Below, piece after piece: positions 1 through 11,827 of a DNA stretch of 64,000 nucleotides; position 1 is the first letter of the stretch; every line of letters begins with the position of its first letter. The stretch lies in assembly GCA_021399435.1 (NCBI GenBank), contig JAJTUP010000027.1, forward strand, positions 558,001 to 622,000. Reading direction: 5' to 3'. Origin of the DNA: Diaporthe sp. PMI_573. Taxonomy: Eukaryota > Ascomycota > Sordariomycetes > Diaporthales > Diaporthaceae. The notes under the pieces are model-generated. The model worked only from the letters and a program-made list of their open reading frames with translations, searched no databases and had not been told where the DNA came from. The position numbers were made by a program, and so were the translations under genes.

Positions 1-1062
1 TGTGAGTTGACAGACAGAAACCCGCCCAATGCCCCACGAGGGGGCTGAGATACCCTCCTGGCGCACCTAGCAGCTGACTTTTGCAAAGTACTTCGATAAG
101 AAACGCGGACTAGCTATGGGGCTCGTCACCACAGGCAACTCCGTCGGCGGCATTGTTTACCCCCTCGTGGTCCGACAGCTGATTCCGAAGCTCGGCTTCG
201 CCTGGACATCGCGAGTGCTGGGCTTCATCAATTTGACTGCGCTGGGCTTGTGTGTTGCTTTCTTGCGGCCCCGCCTGCCCCCGCGCAAGTCCGGCCCCAT
301 TATTGACTGGGCCGCCTTCCGGGAGCCCGTCTTCGACGCGTTTGTCGCGGGTTGGTGGCTGATTATGTGGGCCAACTACTACACCTTCTATTACATCGCC
401 TCCTTCGCCGTCGCGGAGCTCGGAATGTCCTACTCGGCTGCCTCCGTCCTCGTCATGATCCTCAACGGTGCCGCTCTCCCCTTCCGCATCATCGTGCCGT
501 TGTTCTCTGACCACCTTGGACCGATAAATGTACTGCTTCCCGTCACGCTTACGTGGGTGATAGTAGCATTCTGCTGGTTGGCCGTGAGGAATATTGGCGG
601 GTACTATGCTTTCACGGCCGTCTACGGGGCAACGTCCGGCGCCTTCCAGGTATCTCCTCTTACACTCTTGCGTCTCTATCCACTCTCGCTGACTTAAAAA
701 CCAAAGTGCTTGTTGCCGACCACTATCGCGAGCATAACTGACCGGCTAGATAAAGTCGGGACGAGAATGGGAATGGCGTTCTGTCTAATTTCAGTCGCAT
801 CTATGGCTGGACCGCCGTCAGTATCATTCTTCTCCTACGGATCCCCGTCTTTCATATTTCGGAATATTCCACAACGCATCACTTCAGGACCCGTAGCAGG
901 ACTAACGTAATATGCAGTGTGGGAGGCGCCTTACAGACTGCGGGCCCGCGCCAATTTCTAGGGCCGCAATTGTGGGCAGCCTGTTCTGTGTTGGTCGGGT
1001 TTGTTCTCATTCTCGTTGCCAGGTGGGCAAGGGCTGGCTTAAGCTTGCGTACGAAGTGCTAG
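1..1062 (+). CDS. MFS transporter, monocarboxylate-transporter-like, 3' part
   Basis: Partial gene running off the left edge. Base 1 is the last base of an exon, and a GTGAGT donor begins at 2. Exons read 71-649, 707-816 and 918-1062; introns 2-70, 650-706 and 817-917 have good donors, and the last has an ACTAAC branch just before its acceptor. The spliced reading gives about 277 residues with several membrane segments. It includes the MCT-type loop YFDKKRGLAMG and, later, TRMGMAFCLISVASMAGPPVGG, a typical MFS second-half motif split by the third intron. Fungal MCT-like carriers move monocarboxylates or unknown small metabolites across the plasma membrane by proton symport; the substrate cannot be told here. 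Family call is firm. The N-terminal half lies outside the window. Confidence 0.85.
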
Positions 1063-4000
1063 GGCTGTCACGTTGAATCGGCATATTGAAACTCATTAGG
1101 GTAGAACCTGACGAGGTTCCACGTCATGGTTGGTGGAGGGTGGGACAAAGTTCAGATGTTCTGGGCATCTAGTGACCTATGGCAGGATGGCCAGTCCCTT
1201 GAAGAGGGAACAGCCGTGAACAGAGCATATCTTGAATCACCGAAGCAATAACATATATCACAGAATGAGTCCATTAGCAGGATAAATAATCATTACATAT
1301 CATTCCAAGAGCTTGAGGCTTCCTGGTTGTCAATTGACAGCTGAGTCTAGTACCCAATGGCGGCCAAGACAGCTTATATCCTGTCATTCGTAATTCTCAT
1401 CCACAAAAGACACGGGTGTAGTGCTGGAATTACATCCCCCCCTCTTGAATGCCAGTTTAGACCCCACTTGTAGGGGACATCTCATCACTACCCTGCGCAT
1501 ATTGTCATGAGAGGGGATACAGAGACAAGGCAGCTGTCCTCAATACGTCAATTGAAGTAAAGTCGGCATTTCCTTCCATGTAAGGAAGGGAGCTGTCAGA
1601 GATCGGAGGGGCCACACGCAGCCAATTGCCAGTGGGCCCTGCATATTCCATGAGGACTCGGATAGACAATAGGATTTGATCACTGTTGTCCCATAGTGGC
1701 CTGCTCTCAAAACCCTCGCGTGATATAAGGGGTGCTCAAGATGGCTAGACGTCCAAGAGCTAGCATGAATGCAGATGTACCTGTGTGTATAGACTGAGAG
1801 AAGGCGAGACGAGCTCGTTCATGACAATGTACCCCAATTAAGTGCCAAATGGTCTTTTTTAAGTTTCACCACCAAGAGAATTGTGCATATAGATCCATCT
1901 ACCAAGCTGTGGTGACCAATAACACACGTAAAGAGGCTTCGTTACAGGCGCGCACACACACACTGGCACGGACTGCAGAAGCGAAGTAACTCTTGTTCAT
2001 TTCAGGTCTCGCCGTTGAAACAATCTATTTTCCTCCGTTGCTGGCTTTCTAAGATTCAATTTTCCGAGCGCAAACAACAAACTGACCTTCAGTAGACCGG
2101 GTTGATGATGAAGAGGCATGCCCCGCTGCCCACGAGCCGGCGATACCAGTAGGCTTCGGTCAAGAATGGAGGCTGATCGGTCTGGAGTTGCAGACTTCTC
2201 AGAATAACGACAAAGCGATTACATAAAACCGATTGGGCATGTCAGGCGAGTAATCCTGCCCCTAGCTGCAGACGAGAAAGGGAAAAGGCCTACGAATCGT
2301 AGATAGGCCGGCGCACCTAGCAGTAACACAAAGCCCGGAAGACCACGTACTGTAGAGAGGGACGGCGACGTCGTCGTGCCATCGCACAAGTATCATAAGG
2401 ATATTTAATTCGATTAGCCGCCGAAGAAGCCGATGTCACGTAACAAGTAGGTCCAGGATCCCGACATTATGTATGCAGGTTATTTTGAGGTGCGGTGACC
2501 GGGGGGGGGTGACAGTGGGACAAAGATTGTGGGTGATAATTGTAAGGTGGGAATTTGAAGCCGCGTTTGTTACCACGCTCTACATCTATATAGCCAGCTC
2601 TCTGGCGTAACAAGGATGAAAAGCAGATGATTAACGGCTGAATGCGCCCCATTACACGCGTCATCCCAGGCCCCGCTTAACAACATCTTCAAATTTGGCC
2701 TACCCGCTGATGCTAGGGAAACCCAGATCATGACGGCAATCTACACGGATGGGACAGATAAATAATGGTGCTCATATATCAAATTGAACCAGACCGATGA
2801 GTTGAGGGGGCTGGCCTACCACCCCGTGTGGGAGCCCAGGATCGCCGCCTTCGCTAATTACGGCCTCATGCGGTTGGTTTGCTGCCGCGAAAAATTTCAC
2901 GAGGACTCGCTCAGGCCCATGGAGTCACTGAGCGGCCGCGTCAATGGCATGAGCTTTTTTTTTTCGAGCGGCGAGGGCTGTCATTGCCTACGAAAATCAC
3001 CGAGGAAGATACATCACTCTTTGCCCCTGTCATCGCTCGGCTCAGCCGGGCGCTGAAAGTCTTGGTCAAGGCCCGGTGGGGTCGACCTCGACAAGCAGCT
3101 GTTCCTGTTGGGCAGTGCAGATATGACAAATGTCATTGAAGCCTTGAAGCCTCCTCGACGTTCCTGGCGGCACCAAGCTTGCCGCTCAATGAGTCCCCAC
3201 GCGGGAAGGAAAAGGTCAAACTCCTGAGGGAGATCAAATGCCCCAACGAGAAGGATGACGTCTTCATAAGAGTACCCTTTTTCAGCGATCTAGAATAAAC
3301 TCGGCTTGTAGAGATCTCATAACTGGGACTGGCTCTTTGGCGGGACACACTGCTTCGCAATGGCCCGACGAAGAGTCAACTTCATGTCGTCAGAGCGTTG
3401 GTCATGCCACCGTTTGCAGCAGATCTCCCGTCATCCCAGAAGCGCATCAACAAGGTCGGAACCAGCACGAATACGCCGACGAGACTGGGTCGTTCGGTTT
3501 CTCTTTCACGGGCTTCTTCTGCTGCCCGTCATGAGCGCCGTTCATCCGATTTAGATGAAGGAAGTACCCTGCCAGAGACATCTCTCCTTTTCGAAGAGAG
3601 CCCAGCTCAACTCATCTAGACCTGCGACCCCTGCCCTAAGGGGGATAATAGACATGAGACGACAAATTTGTTTCTTGTCACCAGGCTAGAGGTCGGCCGG
3701 TCGAGACGAGTCAGTTGGTTCCTGCTCGCTAATCGGCCTTGCCTAGCTGCAAAGCTATGGTAGTTATCTCCTTAGGGTTGACCACTGTTGAAAAGAGAAG
3801 ACGGCCAAGCTGTGTCACAAAAAAGAAAACCACCTGTCACTGTTGAGTCAATGGTGCAGAGCCTTCCTTTGTTTATGGGTAAAGTTCGCCTTGTATAAGA
3901 AGTGATCTCAAAGGAGGTGTTCCACCAATCAAGAGTGCGGCTCGTCAAGGAGAAAAAGACCATGGAAGAAATTATGACGGTGCTGGAAACTGTCCGAAGA

Positions 4001-4993
4001 GATCATTGATTGCCTCTTGGATCCACAAAGCAGCCACATACAGCGGTTGTGTGTTGGGACGAAAAGTCCACGATGATGCCGTGGGCATCTTTTGAGGGGG
4101 CAGCAACTCCGTGTGCAACCACAGGAGACTGAACGACTAGTCCAGGAAGCCAGGTATTATGTTGCTCCTTTAATGTGCGCTCATTCTGACCGTGTGCGTG
4201 CCTTGCAGGTCGATAATACGAGAGAGAGACCGAGAACGACCATCCTGGTCATTTCCCCAGTCTTCATGACGTCGTACGGATGCTCGCTGCCGTTTCCCGT
4301 ATTCCCTGAGTTGCTATTCGTCAGACGGGGCGAGCCGTGTCGCACTGCCGAATACGGGCACGCATATCGCAGGGACCTCACCATACTGTACTAGTAGTAT
4401 CGTGGGTACAGTATGTGCGGTGCCGACCACGCGGAAAGTCCCTGCAGCTCTGCATTGGTTCTAGTCCCACACATCTACCGTTGATTAGCAACTAATGTGG
4501 ATGAGCACTGCGGTCGAGCGGTGGACACCACCAGAATACTCCCTTGAAACACGCGTCAGCAACAATCACACTTGTTCTCATTGGCCCTGTGCCGTGCGCG
4601 CAGCCTGCCTTGCAGCCTGCCATCCCAACCTGGCCTGGTGACGATCTGCATCGTCGACGGGGATATACTGGGGAAGACAAGGCCCAATCTTCTATCTGGA
4701 GCACGGCGTCCATGATGATTGGGGCGAGGTATCACTGCCGCCGAGAGAATGATGCCCCCTATTCTGGGAATAGAATCTGTGCGACCCATCACTTGCTCCA
4801 TGGCGCTCTCGCTTGAGTACTCCGGGAACAGGAACACAGCCCCAGAGAGCCACGGATAATTCACACAAGATGACTATAAGAAGCCCCTCTGTTCCGCTTC
4901 TAAAAGAAACAAGTGTGATCTGCATCCCAGGAAAATATTGAAACTCCTTCCTCTGATTAACACAGTCCAGAGCCACATAAATTATAAGGCATC
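1063..4993. other. Intergenic region, 3.9 kb, with possible gene relics
   Basis: No intact gene recognised. Only short ORFs with no family resemblance occur. The stretch around 2784-3300 has protein-like segments in shifting frames and is listed separately. A G-run lies near 2504. The right end serves as promoter of the peroxygenase gene. Confidence 0.6.
2784..3300 (+). pseudogene. Possible decayed coding sequence, unrecognised
   Basis: Three plus-strand frames carry consecutive protein-like segments that do not connect. The first is a stretch with GLAYHPVWEPRIAAFANY (about 2810-2865). The second, in another frame, has ITEEDTSLFAPVIARLSRAL (about 2995-3055). The third, after a further shift, has LDKQLFLLGSADMTNVIEAL (about 3085-3150), and then a lysine-rich tail ends at stops near 3297. 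A T-run at about 2955 lies where the first shift occurs. This looks like an old gene broken by frameshifts, but I cannot name the family and chance ORFs are possible. Confidence 0.3.
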
Positions 4994-6024
4994 ATGAAGC
5001 TTTCAATCTTCTCTGCTGCTCAACTTTGCCTCCTGGCCTCCGCCCTGCCCCAAAATGGGGACGGGTCTCTGCCTGAAGGAGAATGGCGAGCAGGCGGCCC
5101 CGATGACTGTAGGTCCAGGAGAAGGACCCCCTTTCTGAGCCATGACCAACTGACACCGTGTAGTTCGTGGGCCTTGCCCGATGATGAACACTCTGGCGAA
5201 CCATGGCTTCCTCCCTCGTGACGGCCGGAACATCACCAAAGGAAATGCGATTCGTGCCCTTGGTAATGGCCTCAGCTTTAACGCCGAGCTCGCCGGTATA
5301 ATGTGGGAGCAGGCGGTCATCGCCAACCCTGAGCCAAATGCCACCTTCTTCACGCTGTAAAACACCTCGAGCGCCCTTACAATTTTGCACGGCTCCTAAT
5401 ATTCTACAGTGATCACCTTAACCGCCACAATGTCTTGGAACACGACGCTAGCTTGAGGTATGTACACACGGGATATCCAGTTGCAGGCGAGACGCCCACT
5501 AACATATCAACTACCAGTCGCTCCGATGCCTTCTTCGGCAATAACCACGTCTTCAACCAATCGGTCTTCGAAACCTCCACCGCCTACTGGACCACCGACA
5601 TCCTCACGCCAGAGCAGATAGCTAACAGCAAGCTGGCACGCCAAGTCACCTCAAGGGCCTACAACCCCGAGTACACGTTCTCGACGACTACCGAGGAGTT
5701 CAGCCTCGGCGAGATGGCCGCCCCATTCATCGTCTTTGGGAGTCTGCAGAACCCCACCGTCGAGAAGAAGCTCGTCACCTACTTCTTCGGTATGTTTCTT
5801 CTGTGTCTTGCCCCTGGTATCGTTATCACATGACTAACTGGTGTGGTCGACCCGAAAAAGAGAACGAACGCCTCCCCACCGAGCTGGGATGGACCAAGAA
5901 GGAGGTCGAGGTCAACCTGAATAATATCCTGGATGTCGCGAACGTCCTTAGGAACGCCACCAGCCTCTTCACTGGGGCTGGGACTCCACACAAGGTCCGC
6001 CGGGATTTGCACGCCAGCTTCTAG
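4994..6024 (+). CDS. Secreted heme-thiolate peroxygenase/chloroperoxidase (UPO family)
   Basis: Five exons: 4994-5108, 5164-5356, 5410-5457, 5518-5789, 5861-6024, giving 263 residues. All four introns have GT/AG ends, two with CTAAC branch sites, and phases agree. An N-terminal signal peptide (about residues 1-18) precedes the family signature RGPCPMMNTLANHGFLPRDG; Cys43 of PCP is the predicted heme-thiolate ligand. LEHDASLSRSD around residues 112-122 carries the Glu-His-Asp magnesium/propionate site and the S-x-x-R-x-D-type motif of peroxidase family 2. The length fits the short UPO group rather than the longer Agrocybe type. Members use H2O2 to oxygenate or halogenate aromatic and aliphatic compounds outside the cell. 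Natural substrate unknown. Confidence 0.9.
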
Positions 6025-7933
6025 GCCGTAGGATCTCAGTGTTTTCTTTTCTTTGGGGCAGTTTTGTTTGATATCAAAGCACCGCCGGCCGACAATTGGC
6101 AAATATCCTGGCTGGAGCCAGCTTACGTACAGAAATAGGCTCCAAATTCCGTTGCGAGGAACTTGCAAGAGCTGTCTCCTGACCCGTGATCGGGCTGCCT
6201 AGGCTTCAGCATGGTTTGATCGATGGAGTAAGAAATTGGGAACCCCCGGCTCGAACATTTGTTAGGTTATGCTCTTGGGAGATTTCTTTTCCCAATGGAT
6301 AGACAGCCACATGGTTAGCATTCTTACGAGAATTCCATCTGCATTGAATATGGAGCGTATCCAATTACATGAAACGAAGCCTTGTTGGATGCAGCTCGTT
6401 GGCCACACTCGGGCTTCGCTCGTGAGGTTCTTGCTGAGGACAATTTTCATGTTTTTGAAGCGGAAATTGTAGGCGAACTGGCATACCTAGGTCTCTGCCT
6501 ATGTTCTATATAAATAAGATGGCTCACAGACATTCCATGAAATGAGATCCCACTACCTCGCCCTGCTTCCTGGGCCCCTTAACTGTGATCCAGCGTAAAC
6601 CTCGCACCACAAATGCCCTTCACTCCAGAGCTAAACCAAGCACTGAGCCACATCCTGGCGACCCTCAAAGCGCTGCCATACTCAATGTCGAGGTAATAGT
6701 ACACTGGGGCTACGCCAATGTGCACAGCCCGACAGCCCAAGTCCTATGCAAGCGTGGTTGGGCCGCCAGGGCTGTCAAAGTCGAAATTGAGATTCGGCGA
6801 CGTAAAGATGACGATGGCGTAGTGTAGGCCGAGTTATCCGAAGAGTAGGGACGCAAAGAGCTGAATGATGGACGACTTCCTGTCCACGCCGCCCTCGCCG
6901 AACCACACCTCCAGCTTCTGGGGCGTCCAGTATGGCGTTCCCGGAAGCTGCCTAGCACCCAGCCAGATGGGAGAAAATTATCTAGGCGGCGAAGGCAACA
7001 CCAGTAGGAATCTTGTAAAACGTGAGGGCGGTCTCATCGCTGTCGCTGAGCAAGTCCGGGCTGGACAACAAGCACATCTTGGAGCAGAGGTCCTCCGCCG
7101 AGCAGGACGAGACGCCGGGTGCGGCGTCGAGCGCGGATGGGAGGCAGTCGTATCGCTGGAAGACCTCACGGTCCTGCAGCCGGAAGGCGTGGATGGTTGC
7201 GCACCACTGTGCGGGCAGAACAAGGTGCAGGACCCGCATGATGACCTCCCTGGGCACGGAGTTTGGGTGAGAGCAGCGCCAGGGGTGGAAGTCCAGAGTC
7301 ACATAGCCCGGTGCCTAATGGCAAAGTGTTGGAAGACACAATTTAGCAGCCGTTGTATACCCATCTACCTGGGAAGGCTCTCCGGTCCCTGTCACGAGGA
7401 ATTGTTCACTGCGAGGAGTGATCCCATCAGATAAATAAACAAACAAACAAACAAGTCAAACATGCAGCAGGGAGAATATTTGATAGTGTATTTTGGTGGT
7501 CCAGGTCCCCTGTGACCAACGCGGCTCTGGCCCAGAGTTTAAACATCAAGCCCTGAACCCTGTAACAGTCACAGTGGGTTTGATAAGATAAGCCCTACCA
7601 AGCCCCGCTAAAATGGACCACCCACTTACCCGGGGGTTGTTTCTGCTCCAGCTTGGCTTGACTTTACGTCAAAGGAGAGCTGTAGATTGAATACAAACCT
7701 TGATCTCCGACACAATTAATTCCCAACTTTGTCTCACCAACCCCCCCACCCCCCAGATCCTTACGTCGTTCCTGTTGCCTTCCTGCCCAGCAGGCCCCAA
7801 ATTGCTGAGCATTCTTCACACTGTTCATCCCACCCGACCTGCCCACCCAAATACCGCCAAGATAGGTCGCCGTCGGCGCGCACGCCACCAACAGAAAGGA
7901 CCCCGCTCCTGGCAAAAGCCGTCACGAAGGAAC
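6025..7933. other. Intergenic region between peroxygenase and sirtuin genes
   Basis: No convincing gene. A possible decayed minus-strand coding segment lies at about 6750-7302 (separate entry). A short AAAC tetranucleotide run is at about 7436-7453. The last few hundred bases are the promoter and leader of the sirtuin gene, with a C-rich run at 7741-7754. Confidence 0.55.
6750..7302 (-). pseudogene. Possible decayed minus-strand gene fragment, unrecognised
   Basis: On the minus strand, an open stretch from 7302 to 6982 reads like protein, with REVIMRVLHLVLPAQWCATI near its start and SDETALTFYKIPTGVAFAA at its end. Further along, in another frame, come TPYWTPQKLEVWFGEGGVDR and KSSIIQLFASLLFG, then, after a stop, LGLHYAIVIFTSPNLNFDFD. 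The alternation of protein-like segments with in-frame stops suggests an inactivated gene. A spliced functional gene cannot be excluded, and no family is recognised. Confidence 0.3.
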
Positions 7934-9384
7934 ATGGGCCAAGAGCAGTCCGGACTCATCGAGCATGACATGCCCCCAACCACCCTGTCCGAGCGATCGC
8001 TCTCTGCTGTTGCCCAGATGATCAAAGATGGTCAGGCCAGCAGGATCGTGGTCATGACAGGTGCCGGCATCTCCACTGCCGCTGGAAGTGAGTAGTGCTC
8101 CCTGCTCCCTCCTGTGTCGCACAGCCCACCTGGTTCTTGCTCTTGTTCTTGTTCTTGTTCTTGCGCGACTGCGAGCTGATCATTTGGTGTGTAGTTCCTG
8201 ATTTCCGCTCCCCAAACACCGGCCTGTATGCCAATCTCGCCCGCCTCAACCTCCCGTATGCCGAGGCCGTCTTCGACATCTCCTACTTCCGCCAGAACCC
8301 CGATCCCTTCTACGTCCTTGCCAAAGAGCTGTATCCTGGCAACTATTCTCCCACCGTCTCGCATGCGTTCATCGCCCTGCTTGCCAAGAAGAACCTCCTC
8401 CGAATGCTCTTCACCCAGAACATCGACTGCCTCGAGCGACAGGCTGGCGTCCCCGGTGAGCTGATTGTCGAGGCCCACGGCAGCTTCGCCACCCAGAGGT
8501 GCATCGAGTGCAAGACGCCATTTCCGGACCACAAGATGAAGGAGTACGTGTTTCAGGGCGAGGTGCCCCGCTGTGTCGACAACAAGTGCGATGGCTTGGT
8601 GAAGCCTGATATCGTCTTCTTCGGAGAGCAGCTTCCGGAGCAGTTCCACAACAACAGGCACGTCCCCTCGTACGGCGACCTGGCCCTGATTTTGGGGACG
8701 AGCCTCACCGTGCAACCCTTTGCGAGCCTGCCGGACATGGTAAAGGACGCGACGCCCCGTGTTCTGTTCAACTTGGAGCGTGTCGGCTCCCTAGGATCCC
8801 GGCCGGACGATGTGCTAGTTCTGGGCGATTGCGACTCTGGTGTGCGCAAGCTTGCAGATGAGCTGGGCTGGGGCGGCGAGCTGGATGCAACGTGGCGGGA
8901 GATTGTTGGTAACCAGGAGGCAGAGAGGCAGCTGAGGAGCGCCGCCGAGCGGGAGGCTGCGATGCAGGCTGAGGTTGAGGACTTGGCGGACAAGGTTGGG
9001 GAGGGTCTGAATTTCGACGATGACGATGCACCTGACAGCCCCGATGGACACAGCGCTTCAGATGAGGAGAAGTCGCACAATTCGGAGGACTTGCGCGCAG
9101 TTGGCTCCGGACTCGAGGCCAGCTCCACGTCGCACGAAGCTCAGCAGGCATCTGTCGGCCCCCAAGAGCCCAAAGATACCCCTCCTAAAGACGGGGCGAA
9201 CAGTGATAAGCCATCTACTGAGGAAAAAGGCGACACGTCGACAAGCGCCCCCGAAACGGCGAAATATCCAGGTGACTCAAGCCAGGCCCCTGGGGCAACA
9301 CCCAAAAAGGATGCTGGAGAGGAGCCCACCCAAGCGACGACGGATAAACCGGCTCTAGACACCCCCGGAAAATCGGCATTGTAA
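7934..9384 (+). CDS. hst2: NAD-dependent protein deacetylase, Hst2/SIRT2-type sirtuin
   Basis: Two exons, 7934-8087 and 8195-9384, give 447 residues. The first ATG followed by MGQEQSGLIEHD is chosen because the upstream in-frame extension is low complexity. Sirtuin motifs are complete: GAGIS at 43-47, IPDFRSP across the splice junction, TQNID at 125-129, catalytic His146 in VEAHGSF, zinc cysteines C154/C157 and C178/C183, and GTSLTVQPF. The tail from about residue 290 is acidic, Ser/Pro/Lys-rich and probably disordered, with the coiled-coil-like NQEAERQLRSAAEREAAMQA before it. Hst2 enzymes remove acetyl groups from histone H4K16 and other proteins, producing O-acetyl-ADP-ribose and nicotinamide. 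They are largely cytoplasmic with nuclear access. The intron holds a short CTTGTT hexamer run (8133-8164). Confidence 0.95.
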
Positions 9385-11827
9385 GAATGTGACACGACTG
9401 TAGCATTGTTTTGGCAGCATTTTCGTTCTCACAAGCATGCATCACGATACGTCCAAGCCACTGTCTACTCCTGGGTTCGACCCAGACATTTCATGATACC
9501 ATCCGGCATTTCGTGGACTACAGGAATTGCCCTGAGCAAAATACACAATACATCCACAGAGGAGTTTGGGTTGGCTTTGTATACCTGTTTCATGGGTAGG
9601 ATATGCATGGCATCGTCACGGTTGAATTACAACCATCCCTCGAAGAATATTCTTGCCCTTAGGCAATAGAAATTTTGCTGTATTGTGACTCCGTTTCTCT
9701 TGTGCGCTCGTGCGAATCCATTGCGAGCTCAAAGGCCACAGTGACCAGTTGACGTTCAAGGCGTGCATAGCACCGACGTCCATGTTGGCAGGTGATACTG
9801 ACAGATTCTTTGATCTGATTTGGGTCCGGACTGGCCTGAATAGGAGTTTCCAACCCCAGCTACTCAACCATGTCACCACCAAAGTGTCGTGTCGATCACT
9901 TCACATTCCACGGAGACCCCTTCAGCAAGACCTGCGGCACAAGTCGTTCGGTGCTGCGAGGTCCCTTCAGATGATGATCAAGGTGGCTGTTGAGGCGATT
10001 GCCAGATTTGAATCTGGTATGGAGCCAAATAATGCACAAAGTTGTGATGAGTAATTATGCCAAAGGCGACGAGGCACAGCACATGCAAAGCAATCTCCTT
10101 TCTACAGCTCGACTCTGTAAATATGGTTGACCTTGGATCAGTTGTTCATTTTGATACAGCAAATTCCACATATGGAGATGATGAGATCAGTGGTGTATGG
10201 AAGGATGATCAGAGAGGAAGGATGATGGAGAGGGCTGAAAGCACAAGTCAGGAGGGGGGGTCATGAATTATAGACCAGCTAGGAGTTGAACTTGGCCCTC
10301 CCGGGGTGCTTGAAATCTTAGGTAGACAAAGTCAAGGCGAGGTCTCACTGTGACTTTTTTTAGCACAGGAGTAAGGGAACCCGGGCCTACACCGCTATAC
10401 GAATGAATAATTAAGGGTGGCGACAGCGTGGTAGAGGCATGAGTACATATCAAACTATGTCCTGCTAGTATCATTAGCTTACAATAACACAGGTGGGTAT
10501 TAGCATGCCTTGTGGATAGTGTGTCTGTGAGTGATCGGAGTAATGTGCCCATCGACAGTCTGGAATAAAGCATTATCTTACTTTTGGATCTTCACTGTCG
10601 CCAGAGAATGATTATTTGGAACTGGTATAATCGTTATAGGCAGTGTCGAATGGACGCGGGTGTGAGGGCAGACCTCGGGACTTTGCGTAGGTCACGGTTG
10701 CAAGTGCCACGTCATACGAGGCTCGAACCGGCCGGCCGAGTTAAATCTTGCACTTGAATGACGGGGCAGGGAGGTGACGTGAAGGAGCCACACAGAAGAG
10801 CTGAGCCGTCAAAGGAGGCGTACTGACTTTTATGAATGCGCATGAGAGAGGGCGTCGTATCTCCATATTTTACAAATTCAGAAGCTCCTTGAGGTGTTTA
10901 ATAATCGTGAATCCGTTTTATGGAAATCCGGCTCGTGAGTATCCCGATATAAGATTTGAAATCTTGAGCTCATTAGTTTCCCGTCTCCTGCAATGTGCCT
11001 CAACATGCAGTGTCCAACTTACAACCACTTCGAGCAGCTGGCAAGAGGCGTGGTCCTACTCAGAAAGACTTTTGAATTAGAGATGGGGACTTCAGAAATG
11101 TCGTTCCAAAGACCTCCGTGAAGTCGTTCCGTACGCCTGTATCGAAATCTCGGTTGAGCCGGTGTCAGTGGATAATGAGACAAAGGGCGTCTCAGCCAAC
11201 GATTCTTGGAAATCCTCCAGTACGAAGCTTCAAAGCTGCAAAGGTTGGGTGGTGCAGTTGTCTGCGTGACATGGTTAGTGATGTCTGCCGCCGTGAGGCC
11301 CAACTTGCTGCTCCGCCTCATACCATTGTCACCCAGCCGTTCGTTAACCTAAGAGTGTCTGGGCAGTCTTGATGGCTACTGTCGCAGATTTCTTCAATGC
11401 CTTTGCCTGAAAACCCGATTCCCACAGTCCTGGTTCCCTTCAAGTATGCGCTAACATATGGACATTGCAAATATGGGTGCAACCAAATATTCTAATGTTG
11501 TACTATAGTAGTCGTGGAAAGCGGTAGTATACTGTACGGAGTATTGCCGATGCCAAGGGAAGGATCCAGCCCCTGGCTTACGTCCTGCAGTAGCTTTGTC
11601 GATCCACTAAATCCTGCTCTCCAATGCCCAACCAACAGAAATCTTCAATACTCAAGTAGCCTTTACGCCTAGTCATAGCTACTATACATTGGTATGATTG
11701 ACTACCGTACGTGGCAAAGTATAAGACGGCACGGATGTGCTACAACCGAATATTGTTGACTTTCGACCTCAAAAATACGTTCGACATCGGCCAAGTCCCC
11801 GGGCAAACTGACCCTGGGTCGTTCAAC
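9385..11827. other. Intergenic region, 2.4 kb
   Basis: Only short unsupported ORFs on both strands; nothing recognisable. The left part is the 3' flank of the sirtuin gene. The right 400 bases, including an AT-rich patch near 11480-11550, are the promoter of the FAD oxidase. Confidence 0.6.

Noticed and set aside
8032..8715. 227-codon minus-strand ORF over the sirtuin gene
   Set aside because: It lies antisense to conserved sirtuin motifs, spans the intron and has no family resemblance.
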